Positions 22,450-33,600 of a DNA stretch of 64,000 nt are shown here, piece by piece. The first letter of the stretch is position 1, and each line of letters opens with the position of its first letter. The notes below the pieces were generated by a model. The model made no database searches. It worked only from the letters and a program-made list of their open reading frames with translations, and was not told the origin of the DNA. The position numbers and the translations under genes are program-made. Origin of the DNA: Caenorhabditis remanei (Eukaryota > Nematoda > Chromadorea > Rhabditida > Rhabditidae); NCBI RefSeq assembly GCF_010183535.1, contig NC_071331.1:10044001-10108000 (forward strand), written 5' to 3'.

Positions 22450-23071
22450 TCATCCCCAGCCGAATAATTTATTGTCGATGACATCTCCAACTTGTTGCAA
22501 TACTCCTTTACGAACAAACTTCTTCTGATCGCTTCCAAGGTAGCACAATCCTTTGGAATTGGCCAGTCTTCCAGACGAAGAACAATTTGATCCGGGGGTT
22601 CCTTTGATTGCAGAGAACTTTCTGGAAAATGCTGTTCTAGTTTGTCAGATCGCTCATATGAACTTACACAGCATCTGTGATGACACTAAAAATTTGACTT
22701 CCATCCTCCAAACATGTCGTCAGAGCACACGCCATCATTGTACTTGTGGGCATTCCAAACGCTCCTTTTTCGATTTCGCTTTCCAATCTACCGCCCTCTC
22801 CACGAAAAATATATTCATAGATATTCAGAGTGACCAGGTATTCACTCCCACCAATATGGATTGGTCCTGGACATCCATTGTACTGGTTGAGGAACTCCGA
22901 GAGAGTCCTCTCCAAACTGATGTTATACAACAGTTTGTTCATATTGCCCCATTGACGTTGTTCAGCGTTTTCAGCTCTCGCATCGTTGATGTTATCCGCA
23001 CATTCTACTCGAGTCGTAGTCAAGCCGTGGACGGACTGGACCAGAAGAAACGCGATGGCAAGGAACTTCAT
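22450..23071 (-). CDS. Small secreted Cys protein, copy 3 (191 aa)
   Basis: Exons 23071-22668 and 22621-22450, intact. Signal peptide MKFLAIAFLLVQSVHG, then CADNINDARAENAEQRQW, NKLLYNISLERTLSEF, a Gly-rich centre, MACALTTCLEDGSQ and, from exon 2, NCSSSGRLANSKGLC...VLQQVGD and FGWG. Closely related to copy 2 (same exon structure, phase and 3' UTR), so a local tandem duplication. DNA upstream is partly duplicated at 20920-21180. Function unknown; a divergent CAP/SCP-like secreted domain is possible. Confidence 0.8.
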
Positions 23072-23130
23072 TGTTGGAAGGTGTACTTCGAATCAATCGA
23101 AACTGAGCTTTTTATTGTAGAGAGAGAGAG

Positions 23131-23193
23131 CTTATATAGCGGGAAAATCAAGATAAGAGATCGAAAGATAAGGGACGATAAGAGATCTTATCG
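23131..23193 (-). promoter_or_regulatory. GATA cluster and TATA box of secreted-protein copy 3
   Basis: TATATAAG (minus) about 60 bp before the ATG, then GATAAG-type sites at 23151-23157, 23166-23172, 23176-23182 and inverted at 23187-23192: four in about 45 bp, one more than in copy 2. Confidence 0.7.
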
Positions 23194-23259
23194 ATATCAA
23201 AAGGTCGAATTCACGGTATTTTAGTTTGGTTAAATGGTTCCAGATACACTGAATTTTCA

Positions 23260-23530
23260 TCACACAAGTCCATACATCATGAAATCGAAACCGGAAAAAG
23301 TTCCTCTCCTCTTGATGGTTGATGCTTATCCGAATAAAAACAACATCTGATGTAGTGAGCTGGAATAGACTCGAGTCGATCAAATTCCGTTTCTTCTAAT
23401 GAATCTCCGTGCACTGTTTGTTTTTCTGATTGTCTGAAGTTCATGTTTCGACCTGAACACTGAAGTACTGATTCAATTTGTTGTTATATGAACCAGCCTT
23501 TTGGTGTCAAACGATGGTCTGAATCTGAAT
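23260..23530. repeat. Diverged duplication, partner at 20920-21180
   Basis: Direct-orientation relative of the segment at 20920-21180, located immediately upstream of secreted-protein copy 3. Confidence 0.6.
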
Positions 23531-23698
23531 GTTAATTACACAACCTATTTTTCAAAGAACTTTGCGATTAATGTTAAACGCGTCAAAAAACCTTTCAAAC
23601 TACAAGTATGTGATACTACCAATTCAAATGGATTAAAGTATTTTTTCTAACCTTCCGAATCAAAACACAATTGTTATGTCTAAGTTATAGTTTCTTAT

Positions 23699-23706
23699 TG
23701 AAACAG
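23699..23706 (-). promoter_or_regulatory. Ruby-motif core (YRNT at offset 47)
   Basis: Exact CTGTTTCA on minus in intergenic DNA. A YRNT start box places T at 23659, one nucleotide outside the favoured spacing. Confidence 0.45.
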
Positions 23707-24409
23707 TGTTCTACTCAAAATCTACTGTTTTTCATGAATATTATTATACATGAATCGTCACCAAATTTATTGAACTAGAAATAAAATATCTTCAGATGCG
23801 TATTTTTAATGGTATATTTCGGAAATGAAATGAATATAAATAGTGTCCACGTTAACAGTTTGCCTACTTCCTCAAATGGTTTTTTAAAACCTGTGCCTCT
23901 AAAGATGTGTGCCGTGAACCAACAACAACAGTTTTTACAGAGGATATGAACATTTAGACCGGACTACTTTGTTGAGAGTCATAAATCAAAAGCAGCAACA
24001 TCCACAAAAATTTTCCAGTTTCAGAGTTTTGACTTTCTGATATATGCTTCGAGCGCTTATTGTTCGGTTTTTCGTAACAAGTTATCCATAATTTCAGTGT
24101 CACAGAAAACTGATGAGAGTCTTTCAATATCAGACAGCTAAATCAAAGAAATTGTAATGGTAAGATGAGCTATAAAATAGAAACTGAAGCTGGAGCAAGA
24201 TCGAATAAATGAACGTCAGCTGTTTCGGCTTATTCACTTCAAATAACCAAAAAACAATAGCAACTATTTCCGCTACGATATTGACCCAACGAGTTTGAGT
24301 TCTAAACAACAGAAGAATCCTGGAAATCATCGAAACTGATTTGGATGTTCACATTAGAACCACTCTGCATGGCGACCCGCTATATTATGGAATATAACTG
24401 AGAACAAAA

Positions 24410-24476
24410 CTGTTTCATTATTCTGATTTGAATTGAACATTTGTCCTTGGTATAATTGGTTCTCATTTTTTCGAGA
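24410..24476 (+). ncRNA. Predicted 21U-RNA (piRNA) locus
   Basis: CTGTTTCA at 24410-24417. YRNT (TAAT) with T at 24456, offset 46. The predicted 21-mer is 24456-24476, just downstream of the TWK gene. Confidence 0.65.
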
Positions 24477-24672
24477 TATTTTCTAAAAATAAGTCCCAAA
24501 ATGTCTTAGCATTATCAGCGTCTCCCGATTTTCACAACACTTTCACAACCACAATGAAATGGTAGTTTTTAACTTGAGAGATGTACTTGATAGAGATTTT
24601 ATTGAAATCCAATAGAAAAAGAATGGATAATACATTCGAAATCATGATAATGTTTTTCTTCATTCAACTCAT

Positions 24673-27600
24673 TCACTTCGCCCCACTTTCTCTCCTCGAC
24701 GAACTACTCGGATGTGATGATTTCTTGCTCTCCGGTGTCGCACTTCTCGATGTTTTTCCAGAAGCAACAGAAGTGACTGATTGACTTCTTGTTGATGGTC
24801 CAGTACCTGTTTGTCCTCCTCCTTCAGGTGATGCTCCTGACTGTTTTGAAGTTGATGCTCCAGATGTTGATGCTCCGGGAGCCGGTGTCTTCTGAGTCTG
24901 ACGGAATTTCTTCCATTGTTTCTGATATTCTTGGTATCGACGCCACGCTTCTTCACTGTACGCTTTACGCTTCTGAGCAGCTATTTCAGCGGCGGTCAAG
25001 GGGCGAGCTGAAAAGGAAATGTACTGTTTTAGTGAATCGAGAACTTTGGAGCAAAAGCTAATGATGGATATAAATAGAAGAAAATAATGAAACTAACGTT
25101 TCGGAGGAGGCGGTGGCGGAGGTGTTGGTTCCCGATACGGTTCTGGTTCAGGAGTTGGTTCACGTGGTGTCGGTTCTCTTGGAGGTGGAGAAGGTGTCGG
25201 TTCACGTATTGGACTCGGTTCGGGTGATGGAAGGATTAGTTCTGGAAATGAGAAAAGTTTTAGAAGAACATTAGATAAAGCAATGCACTAAATGTTCAGA
25301 TGACATTACTTTATTACTGAAACTGTAAAAGTTGTCGCAATTTCTTTGGACTTAAACTAGTTCCTTCACAACAATACGTTTTTTAAATGAGATAAAGTGC
25401 GAGGAAGTAGTCAACATAAGTTTTGCTGGAAAAACGATGACAGTGTTCTCGCGAAACTATGACTTGCTAAATACTAGAGAGTCGTATCGCGAGACGATTC
25501 CAGCTGATTCCAGCATATTCTCGCGATCGTCTCGTTTTGCTCTGTCTACTTGAAACTTGAAACTGAACAAGTCATAATGAAATATCGTCTGGACCTAAAT
25601 ATGATATAAACAGAGTGAAAATAGTTCGTAACTGATTTTCTGGCAACACTTTTCTTTTTTTTTCCATAATTCCTCTTTTGTCTCAAAAACAACTTTGGCG
25701 GCAAAACCACTCACGTCTCTTCATTCCAGTTATCAATCACTACTCCGAATTGAATCCTACAGGTATTTTTGCTAGTGTTATCGTTCATAGTTTTGGTTTT
25801 TGAAAAGTGTGTTATTAACCCCGGTTTCATATTCTTATTAATGAAATCGGAATCGGCAAGGATTACTCTTCTCACTTATTAAACCAAGACTCCCAAAACT
25901 AAAACGATCAATCAAAACCTCACTAATCACCCTAAATCATAATAAAGCCTCACACTCCACTCTATTCTCAATATATTTCAAATTCTCCCAATACCTTCAT
26001 CATCCTCTGATTCTTCTGGTGATGGTGTCGCAATAGCCATTGATTTATCAGTTATCGATGGACTTGGCAGTGGGGAAGGGGTTTTCGGTTTAGGTGATGG
26101 AAGACGATAGACTGGTTGAGGAGATGGTGGAGGTGTTGGAGTCGGGTCACGGATCCATTCACTTTCTGAATTTCACTCCACTTCAATCACACAACTTAAA
26201 CTATCCGAAGATTCTGGTTGAAATCAGGAAATGTGATTATTTTACTCTAAAAAGGGCTAAGTGAAAACGAAAAAGATCAATGTTTCAGATTTTCAATGTC
26301 ACATCTGAAAATTAAGCCTCAAATATTGATACGTTGATTTTTGAATCTATTTCCCCCACCTGGTTCATCCGCGAATTCCGCATCGAATCTCTCCGAATCG
26401 GGCTCAAACGGTGGTGGCCGAAGTGTTTCAATCTCTCCCTCTTCCACTTTTATCGCTTGATCTACGAAATGATCCAAATTGAGACTTTTGACTACGGTAG
26501 TTGGAAGATTGAATTGATCACCCAGATTCTTTACGAGTGCTTTCATCGTTATTCTGGAATTAATTCTGAATTAAGAACAAAAGTTTCACGGAGATGTGCT
26601 TACTTTTTACCACCAAACCAGATCGCAACATTTCCAACATTCTCGATTTTTCTTCCAAAGTAATGTAACTTTTTCAATGCATCCGCGGCGATTTCAATAG
26701 CAATTGTAGTGAGAGCAAGACCGATTGCAATATAGACAATTGTGATGAGCATGTAGGTTTCGCTGGAAAAAATATCGTGTATGGCAAGAATACTTTAAAA
26801 AAAATCAATTTCACTTATGAACTTAATGAAACAGTAATGTACATACCTCCTCGGAACAATATCTCCCAATCCAATCGAAGTCAACGTGACAAAATTGAAG
26901 TAAACCGCCTTGAAGAAGTCCATATCAGGCTCATAAGCAGCCAACATCATTCCACCGAATGCAATATATAAAAGGAATAAAATGAATAGAGAAGTGGCTT
27001 CTGTCTCTGTCAGATCATCTTCTTCTTCTGATGTTTCAGATGATTCTATCTCGTTTTCAATCTTCTCATTTTCCAGAATCTTCTCTTCAATGTCTGTATT
27101 CGAGAGATCTTTCGCTCCGGATAGTTTCGGATAACGGATGAAGTTTGGGTTCCACGCCTTTTTCAGTTTTCTGTAAGAAATGTTGGCTTCATTATTTAGG
27201 AAAGGATTTTACACTGGATTGTTCAGGAAAGATTTTTAAAATAATATGGAAGACGGAAAACTGTGAAATTTTTTCAACAAAATGTGTTCCAAACAACTTT
27301 CAATTCTTTTACCGATGACTAGAGTTTGGGCTGACCGGAGAAGCTTGATATTGAAAAAAGGAAACTCACTTCCACGTTTTCTTGCAGAACGTCTTTGCGA
27401 CTACCATCATTTCGGATATGAATTTTCCGAGATCTGCAATTGCCAGAAGAGTGAATGGAATTCCAATTAATCCATATCCAATCACAAACAGACGACCACC
27501 GAAAGTACGGGGAGCCACGTTTCCGTATCCTGAAAGAAATGAAACGAGGGATAAATATTCGGTTTCAGTTGAATGTTATTCTTTGTCACTGTTCTCAGTT

Positions 27601-30600
27601 TTTATTCAAACGCCATTAGCTGTTGGAAGCAAGACAGACAGACGTCGGAAGTCGAAAGTGTAGACTTTTTCAGGTCCACTGGTGTCATATGAGTTAAATG
27701 TTAGGGGTTTTATGCTCGTAGGGTAGTTATACCTTCAATACAACTAATTAACTTTGTCTTATTGTAGTAAGTTTCATACTGTAGAAAATAATATCCCTTC
27801 CGCCTTACTTTCGTTTTTACTTCCGCACAGCTCTTCAGACCAGTTTGCTATTTTTAAACATCTGGTGTCAGCCACATGAATTTAAAACATGTAAATACCC
27901 GGTTCTAAGAGTTCTCTTCGTTTATGGCCTTTCAAAACTCCCAGGTGTGGTCAAGCGTGAACTAGTAATGTGAAAATTGTCACGTTCAAAGTTTGTTCGT
28001 TCTTTAGTTCAAGAGACCAGGAAATAGGTCGTTGAGGCTGTTTGCCACTTTTTTTCTTCCGCTCATTGAAAAAAGAAATCACTACTGTTTTGAGATGAAT
28101 TCAAGTATTTTAGAACTGCAGCATCGATCACTATTGCGATTTTATTAAATCATACGCAGAGCCAGTCCCTTCAATTATCAACACTTACCAATAGTAGTGA
28201 TAACAGTGAATGCAAACAGCAACGAGTCCATGAATGACCACTCGGCAATTTCCTCTTCTGATTCCTCTCCAACTGACTCAACTTCTTCTTTACTATTCTC
28301 ATAAAGAACATGATTGACATGAGTATTATGTTCAACTGCCACGTGGTAACACTCATCCAGTGCTTTCACTAGTTTCTCATCCAATGTGTCCATCGAACAC
28401 TCGAGACTCGACATTTTCTGCAAAACTTTGGGTTTTATGGAAGATTCGCTAAGGTACTGAATTCAGATTTGCATAAGGTAAAAAATTCAACTCACGAAAC
28501 AGTAAAAAAACCCACCTTGATAACACTGATGACACATTTCCGACTTCTCATGATATGCGCGGCTGCACGTTTTTCTCGAGACATTCTGAAACTGGAAAAC
28601 TAAAATTTTGAAACCAAAGGGCTATTCACTTTTCAGAAAACTGATCCAGTGTATCGTTATGTCTTCTCCTTCTCCGATGTCTCAGCTCTGATGGAATCGG
28701 TGGCACATTTTGGATTTCCACTGAAGAAAGAGGGGTTAGGAGATATGAATTTTTCTGTTCCAGTGTGTTGAGATAACTGGTGGGATGCTTAAGCGCTACT
28801 GCCTGTGTAGTACCGTTCTACAATCTAGTTTGAAGCCCTTTGAAAATTGGCCACTCATTTTTCACCATTCTTAACAAAAAATTTCAATTGAGTGTTTTAA
28901 GTTTTCAAATGTTAAAAATGAAGATACATATTCAGTTGAGTTGAATTTTTTTTCAGCTAAACTACCTGTTTACCCGCCGAAAAAGCAGGTTTCATCCACT
29001 AACTCACCACTAGAACTCAAGTTGAGATGTCTCCGATGAACATCAGTTTTCTTCTCGATTGTCGTGATAGTCTTCGATTCCAAACTTCTCATAACAAGTG
29101 CTCCAAATATTGCATACGCTCCAACACTCACTATCATAAGAAAGTGGACGAATAGTGGAGTGGCCTGGAAAATTGAAAATTACTTCGCCTTAGATATTGA
29201 AAAGTTTTAGATTTTCTCTGACTTGTGTTCTGCAAGAAACCGCTGAATTTTTTAACTTGCTTATATTTTTTCTACACTAGCAGGAATACAGTATTTCAAA
29301 TTTTTTTAATTATCTGAAAGTTCTGAAACAGTAACCTTTTGTAGCAGATGTTTTTCACCACGAAACACTGATTTCTTCAACGTCAACTTCATCCTTCGCT
29401 AACTTCGAGAGAAAATCCGGAATAAAAATGCGAAATAGATTCAAACGGACCAAAATGAATCGTCACGCCGCTTTGGGTAATCCACCACCAAAACCAGCCA
29501 TCCGTAACCTCCAATTTTTTGGGACCAATGAATTTTTATTTTGGGAATTTATTGAGAGAGAGAAAGAATGAAAGAACAGCTGAATAGAAGATTTCGAAAA
29601 ATGAAAGAATGGGAGGAAAATTGAAAGAAAAGAAGGAATTGGAAACTATCAGGAGGAGACGTGTTAGAGCTGAGGGGCCGAATTTAGAGTATGTTATTGC
29701 CTTGTTGGAACAGATTTTCAATAGAAATGGGTCAGATAGTGAAATGTGAAAAATTCTATTCCACATTTGTATGACGTGATACCCCAGTTCAGGAGGTCCA
29801 ATATAACAAACTTTTCGAAACTATTGAAAAGACCCATTGAAGTCATCTAATCTCGAAATGCCCAAAATGTTTTACTGTAACAGTGACATGTGATTAGATT
29901 TTCCGTGCCCAATTAGTCATTGACGGGTCTGCAATCCATTCTCATAAAACCTTGGAAATCTCGTTTCCCATGTATGTATTCCTACTCTGTTTAAGTGTTA
30001 GTGTGCTCCGACATAAATTCGCTACTTTTGAAAACTGTGGGACGTTTGAGCACTTATTCTCAGAAATCGCTCAAGTTTAGAACTCGTCTTCCAGTTTTAA
30101 GATGTGTTTTTTTTCCATTTTTGATTCACAGTTGTCACAGACTCGACTAGTCTTCTTCTGGGTTCTACTATTTTTACAGTTTACTGAAATTAAGACGGCT
30201 TAAATTGTGAATACAGAGAAAAAAGGATTTCAAATAACAAAAAATTCCATTTATTCTCTACCCATCGGAGTCACCAATTGGACAGTCAATTAATTTTTGA
30301 AATTATTTTCAGAACTACATCTTGAATTCCGACTGGAAGCATTATTTTTCAGTTTCAAAAAAAATTTTTTCCAGAATTTGAAAATTTCTAGACTAGAGCT
30401 GATTCATCACACATTATTTCTGAAATTTCTGATAGTGGGTCCCTTTTTTCGAGAATTTACTATAATTTAAGTTAGCGTGTGAGAAGGTCGAAAATCGCAG
30501 CAGCAAACAGCGAACAATAGTTTCAGAGATGTAAATTTTAGACAGAAAATCGAGGAAATTCGATTGAATCGCTAATAACCGAAAAATGAAAAATGAAAAA

Positions 30601-33600
30601 GGGATTCTGGAGCAGTAAAATAACTTTGAAAATAATCACGGACTAAAAAACCGAAAATAATTCAGTTAAATAAAAATATGGTCTTCGAAAGACTAACGGA
30701 ATTTAAAGACATCCGAATTCTCTTCACCCATTCCAAGAACAAAAAAAATCAGATGATGAACTTGAACTCATAGCCGAATAGTCTTCTCTCAGAATTCCCA
30801 ATGAATCTCAATTCTTCGAAAAATTCAACTTTGACGACTACAAGAGTAGTCAAAACAGAAAATGACACAGAATCAAATGAATAAGTAATTGAATAGCGGA
30901 CCCTTTTCTCAGCCGATTTCAAGAAAGAGGGGGGGCCATCGAACTCTATTTTTTAGATGGAAAAACGAGAAGAGGGGGAAGAAGGCACTACTAAAGGGAA
31001 GAGGGAGGAAGAAGGGCTTTAACAAAATCTAAACATTTTAGTGGTTGGTGAGAATGTGTCAACAAGAAGAAGGAGGAGGAAAAAACGAATGTCAGTTTAA
31101 AGATCGAAATTAGGTTTAGCAGGGGGATTTTTTTGGCAAATGTGTAGTAGAGCTCGGGGGGGGGGGGTCAAAAACGTTGGTCAAGAGCTACAATACTATC
31201 CATTAAAAGGTAAGTACACTTGTAATATCAATAAAATCGGAAAAACGTGAATTTTCTGTTTTATGAAGTTCTCATGTTTTGAGATTTCAGATTTCTTCAT
31301 TTAGCAAGTTGGTTATCGGAAATTTCAAATTAGAATTAGTGCGGTTATGAGAACTGCGTAAACCCATTGTTAAAGACCGATTCTGTAGAAGTGCTTCTAG
31401 AGAGGTGAATAATAGAATCACATGCTCTGTCACGGTATTGTACGTGACGTTGAAGACTCATTATTCCTCTAAACGAACACTGGAAATTTTACTTGGTTTT
31501 ATTTACAGAATTCGAGAAACAGAATCTATCAAATCGATGGATTCCGATTATCAAACTTTTCAAAATCTCTGCGTTTCACTGAACTTTTTTTAGACTGATG
31601 ACAGTTGTTTATGCAGTAAGAGAATCAAATTTATAGCTTCGTAGAATCTCATTTAAATCAACTCAGCGCAAAAAGTACTATTGCAATTACAGCGTTCTTC
31701 CTATTACTTATTAGAAAAAATGAACTTCAGTTCGGAAAAAACTGAAATGGGAAAAAATAAATTTTCAGTTTTACGAAGTTCTCATGTGTTCATTGAGAAT
31801 TCGGATTCCGTTATTTCGCGAAGTTCAAGAATTTGAGAATAGAGTTACCATTATTACGCGAACTGAACAAGCCTGTATAATACAGGTTTCGCCTTATGAC
31901 GCTGAATGACGCGGGTAACTGTAAAGTTTGGGTTTAGTCTAACTAAGTGACGATTTCTCCACCCAAACGGTGAAAATTCACATGGTTGTATTCACAGAAT
32001 TGGAGAATCCGCTAAATATCGATATTTATTGCATCTTAAAAGTTTCCGAATTTCTATGTTTCACAGAAATTTCTTATACTGCTATCAAAACTATGATTTG
32101 TCCAGTACTTTCGCTGTCTCTCATGTAAATCAATTTGACTCAAAAAGTACTACATTACTGAAAACATTTTTAGTAGAAAAACAAATTCCAATTAACAGAT
32201 CTATGTAGGATTAACAAAGATACTTTTTTGAAAGTGTGTATTAGAGTTCGGGTTGATATAGAATTTTTCAGTTTAGATAACTATCAGTAGTATTCGATTG
32301 GAAAAGTTCTCATTTTGATAAATATAAAAATTAAAAGTTCTGTTTCACAAGATTTTCATTTGTTTCAAATTTTGTTTCTTTTATTGTACAAGAACAAGTA
32401 TGGTAAGAAGTAAGTATGGGAAAAAAATCCTGTCCATTCGCAAATTTGACACTGATTGTGACCTGTTTTCAGTTTTTGCTGAATGGACAATCTCGAGCAA
32501 AAATAGGTTCAGAATCATTTTAAGCAAACTTTAGTTATGAAAAAAACTACTAGAAAAACTAATTCCAGCTCAAGAATCCCTCTAGCATTAGTGCCATACA
32601 CAAATTATTCAATTAGAGAACAGGTTTTGTTTAAACACTGTAAAATATAAATGTTCTGTTTTATCGGGTTGTTATAAGAACAAATATTTGCCGGATTGCG
32701 TTCTGTGGTTGAAATTTTTTGAAGCGATGAACACATTTGGTGCATATGTAACTCCTTGATTTGGGTCTAATCGTGATATTACCGAAAATATAGATTTTTC
32801 TTTTACTTTGGTTGTCTTTACAGAATTCAAAAAACAGCACCTGCCAAGTTTTGGTTGCATTCAATTTTGAAAAACTTTCACAGTTGTTATCTTTCACTGA
32901 TAATAGCCCGATCTTGGTGCTCAGTGCAGTATGAATTTGACTCAAGGCTTAGTTATTCCTTTCCAGCAGAAATCATAGTAGGGTCCTACGTTCAGTAAGT
33001 TGAAACAAGGCTTCACAAAGATAAAGCTGCTGCTCTGGGAACTGAACGCTGAAGTGTTTGATTTTTTGAATAAAAATTAATGTTTCAATAAAGTGGTGTA
33101 AATTGTTTTCTTATTCAAGCAATAAGTAGACTGGAACTAGCTATCTCAATTAACACCATCATGAGAAGATTGCATGTACATAACATCAAGTATTTTGAAC
33201 TATTAATAAAATTGCAATTTCTTGGAACTATGAAGTATCATGTGCCGTTATTTTATTTACTGAGTAAACATCCAGTTCCAAGGAAAAATTTAGATTTGGT
33301 GAGTTTTCTAAAAATGCTGTTGGAAATCATTATCTTTCTATCGATAAACTGTTTCAGTGAAAAGTTATAATTCAATACTCCTTTGAATTTTGTTTTGATT
33401 TCTAAACTCCAAAAAATCTTTAATCCTAAAAATCGATGACTATGTGCATAGTTAACCTGCACGTAGGGCTGTTACTTGCGGCAATCGGCGGCAAGCCGGC
33501 GCCGCTTATTTTCACGTTAATTGCATGAAAAGCAAGTTCATTTCCAAAACTTGCTTCCATCGCCGGTTTTCATTTTCAAACCGGCGTCAAACGCCGCTTT

